Assembly (NCBI GenBank): GCA_022495995.1
Contig: JAFEMH010001303.1
Coordinates: forward strand, 248,001-312,000
Source: Adenophora triphylla var. japonica
Taxonomy: Eukaryota; Streptophyta; Magnoliopsida; Asterales; Campanulaceae
DNA: 64,000 nt
Direction of reading: 5' to 3'
Each line of letters starts with the position of its first letter. The stretch's first letter is position 1. Positions 12,149-23,949 of the stretch are shown piece by piece. A program made the translations under genes and the position numbers. Under the pieces are notes generated by a model. That model was not told where the DNA came from, did not search any database, and was given only the letters and a program-made list of their open reading frames with translations.

Positions 12149-15100
12149 ATGGCAGCCCAAACTAGCCAGTTGCATCCAGCTTTCACAGTAGGAAATATCC
12201 GTAATTGGATTCCTATCATCCTTGATCAAGAGATAGGAAAGTACGTGACATGGGTCGAGCTCTTTCGGATCCATTGCCGAGTGTTCGAGGTTATCGATCA
12301 CATTATTTCTGAACCAGAAGAAGCGGCTAAGGACACAGATATAAATACCGGTAAGAAGGCAGAGGAGTCGCCAACGGCTAAGGCGTTGTGGTCTTGCCTA
12401 GATTCTCTCGTCCTCCAATGGATTTACGGGAAAATCTCACCGGATCTGTTGCAAACCATTATCGAACCAGGTTCTACAGCTATGAAGACATGGGAACGCC
12501 TTGAGAGTATTTTTCTGGATAATAAACACTCTCGCGCCGTCCAGTTGGAGAACCAGTTTTCCCAAGTCAGATTGGATGATTTTCCTGGTGTTTCCGCTTA
12601 CTGCAAGGAATTGAAGACGTTGGCTGATCAATTAGCAAACGTGGGTGCTCCGGTTTCGAACAATAGGATCGTTCTTCAAGCCATTGTCGGGTTACCTGAG
12701 GGTTATGATAGTGTGGCGGCCATTATTCAACAAAGCAACCCGCTTCCCACCTTCTTTAATGTGCATTCACGGTTGTTAATAGAGGAGTCCAGAAAGGCGA
12801 AGCAGGCAAGTATGAATAGTGTGTCAAATTCTGCATTAATGGCTACCGACAGCAGCTTCGATGACGGAAAGGAACAACAAGAGGCAGCGGACAACACCAA
12901 AGATTCGGCGGCTAGGGAGGTGGCCGTGGTCAGAATTCTGCTGGGCAAGGTTCCAATGGGCAAGGTCAGGGACAAAGGAACTCTAATGGTGGAAATAAGG
13001 GTCAGTCCGGCAGAGGTAAAGGTCGTGGCAGTGGCGGCAATGGTAATTTGCAGCAAGGGAAACCTCGGCAACAGTGGCAACAAACACCTCCATGGTGGAA
13101 TTACCAAGCCCAATGGGCACCACAACCATGGGCCAACCCACCCTGTCCTTATCCAACAAGTGGCTGGACTAGGCCACAAGCTGGTCCTCAAGGTGTGTTG
13201 GGTGCAAGACGAGTTCAAGCTTACTCAGCCCATGGTCCCTCTCCGTCCTATATTCCAACAGACGTTGAAGCTGCTATGCACACGATGTCCTTAAACGTTC
13301 CGAATGACAATCTTTACATGGACACTGGTGCAACCTCACATATGACGGGCAACTCAGGTATTCTCTCATCTTATTTTAATTTGAGCAACTCTCATAAATT
13401 TATAACTGTTGGAGATGGTACAACTGTTCCAATTATGGGTTATTGACAACACACTTTATCACCTCGCTTCCCTCCTCTTAAAATTTCTAATGTCCTTCAT
13501 GCCCCAAAATTAATTAAAAATCTGGTGTCAGTTCGTCGGTTTACAACTGATAATAATGTTTCCATTGAGTTTGATCCTTTTGGGTTTTCTGTGAAGGATA
13601 TTCGGACGGGGGTACAAGTCATGAGATGTAATAGCACTGGAGATCTCTATCCCATCACCAACAGTTCCGGTTCTTCACCCACTTCTCCATCAACTTTTTC
13701 AGCTTTTAGTCCTAGTTTATGGCATAGTCATTTAGGACATCTGGGAGCACCTGTTTTTCGCTCTCTTTGCAATAAAAATTTAATTCCATGCAAGAACTCT
13801 AAATTGGAGGGTATTTGTGACTCTTGCATTTTTGGTAAACATGTTCAGTTGCCATTTTTTCCGTCTACTTCTAGCACTGTTTTACCTTTTGATATTGTGC
13901 ATAGTGATTTGTGGATGTCCCCTGTTTTGAGTTCTTCGGGTCATAAATATTATCTCCTTTTTCTTGATGATTACACTGATTTTTTGTGGACGTTCCCGGT
14001 TGGTAGGAAGTCTCAAGTTTCGGAATTGTTTCTTACTTTTAGTAAATTTATTTCTACCCAATTTGAACGAACCATTAAATGTTTTCAATGTGACAATGGG
14101 AGGGAGTTTGATAATGAAACATTTAAGTCTTTCTTTCGCTCAAATGGTATTAGTTTTCGTTTGTCATGTCCATATACATCTTCCCAAAATGGAAAGGCCG
14201 AATGAAAAATTCGGACCATAAATAATTTGGTTCGCACTCTTCTTGCACATGCTTCCTTGCCTTCTTCCTTTTGGCATCATGCGTTGGCTATGGCAACATA
14301 TCTCTTAAATATTATTCCTCATAAAAATCTCCGAAATTTCTCTCCTACTCAATGTCTTTATTTTCAGGATCCATCATATTCTCATTTAAAGGTTTTTGGG
14401 TGTCTATGTTTTCCTCTTATTCCGTCTTCTACTATTCATAAACTCCAAAATAGGTCTCTTTCGTGTGTTTTCTTGGGATACCCATCAAACCAACGGGGTT
14501 TTAAGTGTTATGATCTCTCTTCCAATAAAATAATTGTCTCCCATCACGTTGTGTTTGATGAGCGTAATTTTCCATTCGCTAAAACTCAAGTTTCTGCGAA
14601 TATGCCTATTTCTAGAGACTATTCTTTTTTGGATGACACATTTCACCCATTATTTCATCCCCTTGTCTCTCCATCGGCCCACACATCTAGCCAGCCAAGT
14701 CGGCCTTCAACTCCCCCTGCGACCCCACTGGTCCAGGTCACAATTAACCCACAAACTGGTCCTCCTTCTCCATGTGCTCCTACTGGGCCGAACCATCAAT
14801 CTGGCCTATCTACTATTATTACACAGCAGCCCCCTACTTCTAACAATATGGGCCAGCCCACTTTATCACCACCTGTGTCGAATCTGCCTCTCCCTCCACA
14901 AAGAACCATAGCCACTCACAGCATGATTGGAATAACCAAACCCAATCCTCGTTTTAATTTGCTTTCTACTACGTCTCCGTCCCCAATTCCAAAAAAATCC
15001 TAAATTTGCCATGTCCGACCCAAATTGGAAAGCAACAATGAACGATGAATATGAGGCTCTTATTAAAAATGAGACGTGGGAACTTGTGCCCCGTCCCTCT

Positions 15101-15707
15101 GATGTTAATATTATAAGGTGCATGTGGATTTTCTCTCATAAAAGGAAATCTGATGGTTCTTTTGAGAGACATAAAGCCCGTCTTGTAGGTGATGGCAGGT
15201 CACAACAAGTTGGGATAGATTATGCAAAGACATTTAGCCCGGTTGTGAAACCGGCTACGATCCAGACTGTTCTTAGCTTGGAACTAGCAAATTCTTGGGC
15301 CATTCATCAGCTAGATGTCAAGAATGCATTTCTTCATGGTACTTTACAGGAGACGGTTTATATGCATCGGCCTATGGGTTTTAGGGATCCGACCCATCCG
15401 GATTATGTGTGCTTATTGAAAAAGTCTCTTTATGGCCTTAAACAGGCACCTCGGGCATGGTACAAGAGATCTGCAGATTTTGTCTCCACTATGGGATTTA
15501 TTCACAGTCATTCGGATCATTCTCTGTTTGTGTATAATTGTGGTAAGGATATCACATATCTTCTTTCATATGTCGATGATATTATCCTCACCACTTCTTT
15601 CGATCGTCTTCGACAGTTTTTTATGACTACTTTATCCTCTGAATTTGCTATGAAAGATCTTGGGCCACTCAATTATTTTCTTGGTATAGCAGTAACTCAA
15701 TATGACG
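12149..15707 (+). pseudogene. copia-2 gag-pol polyprotein, interrupted and truncated
   Basis: I take ATG 12149 (MAAQTSQLHPAF) as the start, although the frame is open from 12083. Gag (~12149-12900) has the copia gag segment TWERLESIFLDNK and LPEGYDSV. A frameshift near 12915 moves the Gly/Gln/Asn-rich tail into another frame, and I see no zinc knuckle. Protease has LYMDTGATSHMT (~13315). A TGA stop is at 13444. Integrase has the HHCC finger (LWHSHLGH...CDSCIFGK), the catalytic Asp residues in HSDLW and CDNGREF, and the Glu in NGKAE. A TGA follows at once (14203-14205) where Arg is usual. Another break at ~15001 precedes reverse transcriptase, which keeps the catalytic box LLSYVDDIIL. The frame ends at the array junction. 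Each domain is well preserved between breaks, so decay is moderate. Confidence 0.88.
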
Positions 15708-16390
15708 GAGGAAGAGAGAGAAAATATATATATCTTACACGACTCTATATCTTACTAACATCTATGTATTTTTTGCATTACCAACAAATTGCATGAAAAA
15801 AAGGATTATTGAGTGTTGATTAATAATTTTACTAATATGATAGTAACATATGCAAAAAAAATTATATGAGATAGGTTGTTAGTTCATATGTATCATTCAA
15901 TTTCAGTTCTAAGTTTCGTTTAGTTCATCTGACAAAATTCTATTTTCTCATTTTTATAACATAATAATTAACATAATAATGGTGGAAACAAATCAAAAAT
16001 TTATCGAAAATATCGGTTGCTAACCAATCAACCAACTAGTTAGAGAATGTTTTTTTTGTAGTTAATATTTTGGCCACTGAATTGCAACCGAATTGTATTT
16101 GACTTGCGACTGGATTGCAATTGAACATTTTTCATATCTAAAATTACCAACTAATTTGCAATTAATCTCATTTTGTTGTAAGTTTTGCGTCTAACCTGTG
16201 ACACAACGTAAATTGTGGCAATGTTGTCATTAAATTTGTCGTTAATTAGTTTTAAAAAAATAAAATAATATAAAAATATTTTTGAAAATATTTTAGTCGC
16301 TAAACAGTAGCTAAGTTTAGTCATATTCATCTTAACTTATTAGGTGGCTAAATTTGTAGCTAATTAAAATGTTTTAGTCACTGCTAAATG
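15708..16390. repeat. partial T repeat at the left end of the array
   Basis: It matches 21725-22385, 25255-25916, 42722-43381 and 54675-55346, including the closing AAATG before the LTR fragment. Its left edge is the breakpoint with copia-2. Confidence 0.85.
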
Positions 16391-16485
16391 TGTTGGGTTT
16401 TATGGGTCCATGCGCAGCGGAATTAAGCATCAAATTAACACAAAACCCAAGCCCTAAGATCCGTTCTATATGATTAAATTGAATT
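16391..16485 (-). repeat. copia LTR fragment opening unit P
   Basis: The first ~95 bp of the copia-3 type LTR (TGTTGGGTTTTATGGG...TTAAATTGAATT). After that the sequence leaves the LTR and reads TACGTGTGAGTATTTC, as in the other units. Confidence 0.88.
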
Positions 16486-16956
16486 TACGTGTGAGTATTT
16501 CTTAATCTAATCGCATGTCATCCCGAGATATTTATCTAATGTCAAGCGGTACTAATGGAGTATGTACTATTATTTATTAGAGTACTTTCTCTAGTTCAAA
16601 TACATTAATGACCCAAAAGTTTCCTTTTTATAAACGTCTTTCTCATATTGTATTATTTATGTTGTATTATTTCTATAAATTACTACATAATACATAAATG
16701 TATACTACTGCATAACCGAATACAATAATGCATGATGTAAGTTTGTAGAGTTTAAAGGAAGTGAAAAATAAATTTAGTATTTGGATTCCTACAAAATACA
16801 AGGCTAGAGAGAATTTATATTTCGATTATATACCCAGAAAAAAAAACATATAAAAACAAAAGTATATGTATCCTTAATATTTTTCTTTTAATTTATATTT
16901 ACAACTCTATTATCAACCGATAACTTCAACTTGAGTCTTTTTTCTACTATTCCTCA

Positions 16957-17848
16957 TCAGACAATATCAATATCAACCTTGCAAAGTGGGCATATAACAC
17001 TTCTGATCAACCATTCTTCTATGCACTGTAAAAAAATAAAAATAAAAGGATAAATTGCCCAAAAATATAATTTATTTGAAAACAAAATAATTACAAAAAA
17101 TATGTGTTTTACATGTGGATGAAACGTATGGTGGCAGGGAAGTTCGCATAGCATCTCGCCACTAGTCAGTGCGTCCAAACAAATAGTACACACCTCATAT
17201 TCATCGACATGCTTGTCATAAGATAACAGACATTTGTTAGTAAAATAAGTTATAAAACCTAAGTAATGAATTACATAACAATGGAGTATACCTTATCAAC
17301 CACAAATAGTGGCAAACGATGGACTGCAGTCAAAATCGAGCGAACCCGGTTTTCTTCTTGAATATCATGCTGGATTTCTACCACATAGATATGCAATCCA
17401 ACTATGAGAAATGCTATGAAAAATGACACGTACCCAGATACCAAGCACGTTCCTTTTCTATAACTAAGATCTATGCACGTATTATACACACCATGCCAAA
17501 AAAATCTGGCTCCTATCAGTAGTGGTATCTCTGCAACTATAAAGGAGGTCCTGCGCATATAGTTATTACACATGTTAGAATTAAATAAAATCATGAATAG
17601 GATCAAAATATAAAAATGAAAAAAAATATTTACCATAATGCAAGCTCCAAGAATAGAGGATGCCACCTTATTGAAGCAGGGTTTGCTCTAGTAAACAAAT
17701 TTTGAGGGCCAACAGTCATATATGTATATGCATGCTGAACAACCATGGCAAGTATATTTGCCAGGGCTGCGACGGAAGAAGACCATAACAAAACTTTTAG
17801 ATATATAATAAGTATTACATCCTCGGTCTTTATATCTTCAGTTTCAAA
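16957..17848 (-). CDS. membrane RING-H2 finger protein, copy 1 (5' end not found)
   Basis: Four exons can be read on the minus strand with GT-AG borders and matching phases: 17848-17634, 17550-17292, 17211-17113, 17025-16957 (stop TGA). Together they give 213 residues. Hydrophobic stretches near residues 11-36, 63-90 and 111-132 suggest three or so membrane helices. The C-terminal part is a full RING-H2 zinc finger: C166, C169, C184, H186, H189, C192, C203, C206, the C3H2C3 spacing of plant E3 ubiquitin ligases. An intron splits the finger between H191 and C192. The first exon begins after an acceptor (TATAG), so an upstream exon with the start is missing or unrecognised. The likely role is as a membrane-anchored E3 ligase; the substrate is unknown and I do not recognise the subfamily. 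This copy is open throughout the visible part. Confidence 0.7.
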
Positions 17849-18359
17849 CTATAAACGTGAAATCAAATATTAGAAAGAGGGGAGTGGTGTATTCATGTGT
17901 TGGGATACATATTTGACTAAATGATTGGGCCTTGTTTGGAAGGTAATGTGCCAATGTTTATGTTTTCGACTAGAAAAGACAAAAGAATATGAGCCCATCA
18001 GCAATGGCGGAGCTAGGAATTTAGTGAGGGAGGAGGGCAAGAGAATTTGGAGCAAAAAATGATAAATGAGATTCGGGGTAGCGTCCCCGTTTTTTTTTGG
18101 TGTTTTTTTTTCCATTTTCAATAACAACTTTAGACATACTTAGACATAGACATAAATATATTTAAGTAATTACTTTTCAATGGCACAATAATACAATCGG
18201 TCTTTTATATGATTCAACACATGTATAATATAATTACATGTACCAAAATTTTCAATATATATAATTGTTCAATGGACAAATCACACCTATCATATCAGAG
18301 TTGGTCTTATAAAAAACGCGTTTTTCCTGGCACTTAGGAAAGACGTGTTTTGTTTTCCC
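17849..18359. other. upstream flank of RING copy 1, no gene recognised
   Basis: It should hold the missing first exon or promoter of the RING gene, but no convincing exon is visible. A segment at 18000-18070 (gcaatggcggagctaggaat...) resembles the widespread repetitive motif seen at the edges of plant transposons. The matching region of unit S is 44839-45354. Confidence 0.4.
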
Positions 18360-18800
18360 CGTTTTTGCCAGTGCCAGTTTAACAAAGTGCCAGTGTGACA
18401 AAGTGTCAGTGCATGTGTAACAAAAGTGCCAGTGTAAAAAAGTGCCAGTACCAATTTAACAAAGTGCCAGTGCATGTGTAACAAAGTGCCAGTGTAAAAA
18501 GTGTCAATGCCAGTTTAACAAAGTGTCAGTACACTAACACTAGCACTTTGTTAAACTGGCACTAGCGCTTTTACACAGGCACTTTTATATACATGAACTG
18601 GCACTCTTCACACTGGCACTCTGTTACACTAACACTGGCACTTTGTTACACTACCAAACACTGGTACACTTTTTTGCTGGCACTCCTAAACACATGGACT
18701 GGCACTCCAAAACACATGCACTGGCATCTAATTACACACATGCACCGGCTCTTTCTATGTCCAACGCTGGCACTCTTTATCTACAACACTGGTACTCAAT
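18360..18800. repeat. inverted array of ~20-bp GTGCCAGT-type repeats (unit P)
   Basis: About ten degenerate units of AAAGTGCCAGTGTAACA on one strand (18360-18530) are followed by about a dozen in the opposite orientation (ACTGGCACTTTGTTACAC, 18535-18800). The block can fold back on itself. Frames across it (18290-18484, 18593-18853) are Thr/His/Trp-rich translations of the repeat, not genes. Confidence 0.85.
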
Positions 18801-18829
18801 TGACAAACACTGGTACTCAATTGACAATT

Positions 18830-19228
18830 ATAATGAACCAAGGCAATTTGTAATTAACAATTTAGCTCAGTTCGATCAGCCTCAAGATTCCAACATTGAT
18901 GATTATAATGGACCAAGGCAATTTGTAATTAACTATTTAGCTCAGTTCGATCAGCCTCAAGATTCCAACATTGATGTTGCCGCCGACTACGATTTCGATG
19001 ACGTGCGCTGGAAGCCGCGAGCGTAAACGAGGTAAGCGGCCGGATCTTAAATATAATGGAGCTCAGTCTGTGATTGATTAAATTTTGAGATCTATATATG
19101 ATTGTTAATTGTAATTAACAATTTCCGGTGATTGATTTGTCTAGGAGTGCCATGGACGGAGGAGGAGCACAAACTGTTGGGCGCTGCGAGCGATGCAGGA
19201 TGGGAAAGAGTCGACGACGTATTCTAAA
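18830..19228 (+). pseudogene. fragment of a MYB-like gene, frameshifted (unit P)
   Basis: Two exons separated by an intron with GTAAGC / TCTAG borders. The first holds two in-frame copies of a 25-residue repeat starting DYNGPRQFVIN. The second reads GVPWTEEEHKLL, the opening of the SANT/MYB repeat of plant single-repeat MYB proteins, but then leaves the family and stops. Compared with unit S this copy lacks about ten bases near 19002, which moves the end of the first exon out of frame (stop at 19024). It is bounded by AAAAAACGCGTTT-type sequence on both sides, so it may have been captured by a mobile element. Confidence 0.5.
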
Positions 19229-19330
19229 AATACGTTTTTCTTAAGCTCACAAAAAACGCGTTTCTTACAAGAATTTGGCATCATATCAAAATAAAAATCT
19301 TAAATATAAAACATTTTACTTTAAAATATA

Positions 19331-19603
19331 CTTTATTCGTCCTACCAAAGTTAAACTCTTTGCCAAATGTCTCATTCAAAATTATATTTTCCTAAAATAA
19401 ATATAATATTTCTATATTTAATAAGGCTCACATTTTACTTAAAAAAATAAGGCTCACTTTTATACTCACAACAACTATTCGATTGCTGTTTTCTCCCTCA
19501 TTCTCTCTCTTCTTTCTCATTTTTCATACTCACAACATTTACACATTTACATTTAATTTTTGTGTCCAAAATATAAAAGTAATTTTTAGTGGGACAAAAG
19601 AAG
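19331..19603. mobile_element. Stowaway-like MITE (unit P)
   Basis: The ends CTTTATTCGTCCTACC and GTGGGACAAAAGAAG are imperfect inverted repeats flanked by TA on both sides. No coding capacity. The same insertion is at 46314-46586 in unit S, so it predates duplication. Confidence 0.6.
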
Positions 19604-20230
19604 TATAGTTATATTACACAGTGAAAAGTTGTTTTGCAATAAAAACAAAAATTAAGGAGGGATAGTTGCCCCTGCTTGCCCCCGCCTGTGCCCAACAGCC
19701 TATACAGTCCGACCCCATAAATTTTGGACCGACACATCCTGCTACCCATTTGGGCCATTGAGCCGGCCTAAGGTATGGTAGACCCGTCTTTCCATACACG
19801 TGTAAAATAATGAAAATGTCTATAAAATTTGTAAATATGCAAAAAATTATCCAAATTATAAGGCTAATTTGGATTTAATATCCAAGCTATTATCTATTGA
19901 ATACAAATTAATTCAACTTTTTTTTTTCATCCAAGATACCTTCCCATTGACGATATTCATTTTCTCAGTTAAATGAGCATGTGACAAATACGTGACATAT
20001 ATTTCAAGAGTAAAATAGAAAAATCAATAAATAAACACTCAAGGTTCTAGATGTGAAATTGATGTAAAGTAAACGCAGCAGAATAGTAACCAAGGCTTGA
20101 TTGAAATCAAAACCTTCTGCAAGGAATCACGATTCCTTAGATAACAAGAACTTCTAAAGAAGATCTTCTGCAAGCCAATAAAATTGACCAAGGGTTTTGC
20201 AAGATGCAAACTGAAATTCAAATCCACATC
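19604..20230. other. no gene recognised (unit P spacer)
   Basis: AT-rich, with a short GC-richer stretch at 19660-19790 that gives a spurious minus-strand frame. It is duplicated in unit S (46587-47225). Confidence 0.5.
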
Positions 20231-22385
20231 AATGAAGCAAGGTTGTTATAATCTGAGCTAGTCTTTCATATATACTGAGTAATTAACTTACAAGTTACTA
20301 CGAATTTGTATCTTCTCAAAAAAATAAAAATTACTAATCTAGGGTTTTTTTATCAATATTTTTAAAAGATACTTTTTTAAGATTTTGGAAAAAAAAATAC
20401 TTATTTATAGATTGAGAAAGTAATTACGTTTACTGCCATGTATTCCAATCCACATCATATTTGAATTTTCCAAGTTTAGTAAGATTTGGTATTTGTTGTG
20501 AAGAAACATACTCCATACTTTGAAGAATCAAAGAAGAGAGAGAAAATATATCTTACTGACATCTACGTATTTTTTGCATTACCAACAATTTGCATGAAAA
20601 AAAGGATTATTGAGTGTTGATTAATAATTTTACAAATATGATAGTAACATATGCAAAAAAAATTAGTTCATATGTATCGTTCAATTTCAGTTCTAAGTTT
20701 AGTTTAGTTCGTCTGACAAAATTCTATTTTCTCGTTTTTATAACATAATAATTAACATAATAATGGTGGAAACAAATCAACAATTTATCGAAAATGTCGG
20801 TTGCTAACCAATCAACCAACTAGTTAGAGACTGTTTTTTTGTAGTTAATATTTTGGCCACTAAATTGCAACCGAATTGTATTTGACTTGCGACTTAATTG
20901 CAATTGAACATTTTTCATATCTAAAATTATCAACTAATTTGATCCGAGCTCGAACAGTTATATTGGGCTCGAGCTCGAGCTCGAGAAAAGCTTGAGCTCG
21001 ATAACTTTTATACGAGCTCTAGCTTGAAACTTCGAAGCTTGACTAGGCTCGGCTCGTTTACAGCCTATGTACCTAGTCTCAATTTTGTCTAGATGAGAGT
21101 TTTGGAGGGAAAAGTGCTCTACTGACTTCAATCATTATATAGTAATAATGGAAGTTGCTGAAGCCACCCAAAGACATGTACATACTCCAAGCGTGGTGGC
21201 CCCCACGAGTCCTCCGAACGCGGGAAAACATTCAGCTACTTTTGACATATGTAATAGTATACGTAACGAGGTCGTAGGAGAATTTAGATTATTGCAAATA
21301 AAATAAGATTTGTTAGGAATAATTTGTAACGAGAAATTAGATTATTTCAGATAAAATAGGATTTTGTTATGGAAATTAGGCAAGCTATTTATAACGAAGA
21401 GTTAGCTTCATCAATGAAGCAAGGTTGTTATAATCTGAGCTAGTCCTCCAGATATACTGAGTAATTAACTTACAAGTTACTACGAATTTGTATCTTCTCA
21501 AAAAAGATAAAAATTACTAATCTAGGGTTTTTTTTTTCAATATTTTTAGAAGATACTTATTTAAGATTTTGGGAAAAAAAAATACTTATTTATAGATTGA
21601 GGAAGTAATTACTTTTACTACCATGTATTCCAATCCACATCATATTTGAATTTTCCAAGTTTAGTTAGATTTGGTATTTGTTATGAAGAAACATACTCCA
21701 TACTTTGAAGAATCAAAGAAGAGAGAGAAAATATATATATCTTACACGACTCTATATCTTACTGACATCTACGCATTTTTTGCATTACTAACAAATTGCA
21801 TGAAAAAACGGATTATTGAGTGTTGATTAATAATTTTACTAATATGATAGTAACATATGCAAAAAAAATTATATGAGATAGGTTGTTAGTTCATATGTAT
21901 CATTCAATTTCAGTTCTAAGTTTCGTTTAGTTCATCTGACAAAATTCTATTTTCTCATTTTTATAACATAATAATGGTGGAAACAAATCAAAAATTTATC
22001 GAAAATATCGGTTGCTAACCAATCAACCAACTAGTTAGAGAATGTTTTTTTTGTAGTTAATATTTTGGCCACTGAATTGCAACCGAATTGTATTTGACTT
22101 GCGACTGGATTGCAATTGAATATTTTTCATATCTAAAATTACCTACTAATTTGAAATTAATCTCATTTTGTTGTAAGTTTTGCGTCTAACCTGTGACACA
22201 ACGTAAATTGTGGCAATGTTGTCATTAAATTTGTCGTTAATTAGTTTTAAAAAAATAAAATAATATAAAAATATTTTTGAAAATATTTTAGTCGCTAAAC
22301 AGTAGCTAAGTTTAGACATATTCATCTTAACTAATTAGGTGGCTAAATTTGTAGCTAATTAAAATGTTTTAGTCACTGCTAAATG
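20231..22385. repeat. T repeats T1 and T2 (unit P)
   Basis: T1 spans 20231-21412 (1182 bp) and T2 starts at 21413, both opening with AATGAAGCAAGGTTG. T1 contains a GAGCTC-rich palindromic block (20941-21060). T2 instead takes the AT-rich ending that leads to the LTR fragment. Confidence 0.88.
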
Positions 22386-22480
22386 TGTTGGGTTTTATGG
22401 GTCCATGCGCAGTGGAATTAAGCATCAAATTAACACAAAACCCAAGCCCTAAGATCCGTTCTATATGATTAAATTGAATT
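22386..22480 (-). repeat. copia LTR fragment opening unit Q
   Basis: Same ~95-bp LTR start and same exit point as at 16391. Confidence 0.88.
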
Positions 22481-22950
22481 TACGTGTGAGTATTTCTTAA
22501 TCTAATCGCATGTCATCCCGAGATATTTAACTAATGTCAAGCGGTACTAAGGGAGTATGTACTATTATTTATTAGAGTACTTTCTCTAGTTCAAGTACAT
22601 TAATGACCCAAAAGTTTCCTTTTTATAAACGTCTTTCTCATATTGTATTATTTATGTTGTATTATTTCTATAAATTACTACATCATATATAAATGTATAT
22701 TACTGCATAACCGAATACAATAATGCATGATGTAAGTTTGTAGAGTTTAAAGGAAGTGAAAAATAAATTTAGTATTTGGATTCCTACAAAATACAAGGCT
22801 AGAGAGAATTTATATTTCGATTATATACCCAGAAAAAAAACATATAAAAACAAAAGTATATGTATCCTTAATATTTTTCTTTTAATTTATATTTACAACT
22901 CTATTATCAACCGATAACTTCAACTTGAGTCTTTTTTCTACTATTCCTCT

Positions 22951-23844
22951 TCAGACAATATCAATATCAACCTTGCAAAGTGGGCATATAGCACTTCTAA
23001 TCAACCATTCTTCTATGCACTGTAAAAAAATAAAAATAAAAGGATAAATTGCCAAAAAAGATAATTGATTTGAAAACAAAATAATTACAAAAAATATGTG
23101 TTTTACATGTGGATGAAACGTATGGTGGCAGGGAAGTTCGCATAGCATCTCGCCACTAGTCAGTGCGTCCAAACAAATAGTACACACCTCATATTCATCG
23201 ACATGCTTGTCATAAGATAACAGACATTTGTTAGTAAAATAAGTTATAAAACCTAAGTAATGAATTACATAACAATGGAGTATACCTTATCAACCACAAA
23301 TAGTGGCGAACGATGGACTGCAGTCAAAATCGAGCGAACCCGGTTTTCTTCTGGAATATCATCTTTGGATTTCTACCACATAGATATGCAATCCAACTAT
23401 GAGAAATTCTATGAAAGATGACACGTACCCAGGTACCGAGCACGTTCCCTTTCTATAACTAAGATTTATGCCCGTATTATACACACCATGCCAAAAAAAT
23501 ATGGCTCCTATCAGCAGTGGTATCTCTGCAACTATAAAGGAGGTCCTGCGCATATAGTTATTATACATGTTAGAATTAAATAAAATAATGAATAGGATCA
23601 AAAATATAAAAATGAAAAAAAATATTTACCATAATGCAAGCTCCAATAATAGAGGATGCCACCTTATTGAAGCAGGGTTTGCTCTAGTAAACAAATTTTG
23701 AGGGCCAACAGTCATATATGTATATGCATGCTGAACAACCATGGCAAGTATATTTGCCAGGGCTGCGACGGAAGAAGACCATAACAAATTTTTGAGATAT
23801 ATAATAAGTATTACATCCTCGGTCTTGATATCTTCAGTTTCAAA
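22951..23844 (-). pseudogene. membrane RING-H2 finger gene, copy 2, frameshifted
   Basis: Exons 23844-23630, 23545-23286, 23205-23107 and 23019-22951 match copy 1. The second exon is 260 nt instead of 259: at ~23370 it reads ATCATCTTTGG where the others read ATCATGCTGG. This shifts the frame after residue VEIQ and stops it shortly after, so the RING finger, itself intact, is no longer joined to the membrane part. The remaining differences from copy 3 are few. Confidence 0.72.
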
Positions 23845-23949
23845 CTATAAACGTGAAATCAAATATTAGAAAGAGGGGAGTGGTGTATTCATGTGTTGGG
23901 ATGCATATTTGACTAAATGATTGGGCCTTGTTTGGAAGGTAATGTGCCA

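Larger units (their letters stand above)
11859..15707 (+). mobile_element. copia-2: Ty1/copia element, 3' part missing
   Basis: A primer site (12063-12074) is followed by gag, protease, integrase and most of reverse transcriptase on the plus strand, which is the copia order. Sequence identity stops at ~15707, just after the RT motif LNYFLGIAVTQ, and continues as the T repeat of the array. RNase H, PPT and 3' LTR are therefore absent. About 200 bp before the primer site looks like the end of a short LTR (TATTTATA box at ~12012), but with no second LTR I cannot fix its start; 11859 is a guess. Retrofit/Ale affinity is possible from the short-LTR layout and the RT text; not proven. Confidence 0.8.

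Noticed and set aside
18290..18853. Frames of Thr/His/Trp-rich text that look like tandem-repeat proteins
   Set aside because: They are translations of the inverted GTGCCAGT repeats and have no start, splice or composition support.
19614..19799. 61-residue minus-strand frame (also 46592-46792)
   Set aside because: Simple-repeat and GC-rich spacer; the two copies differ by an in-repeat insertion and match nothing known.
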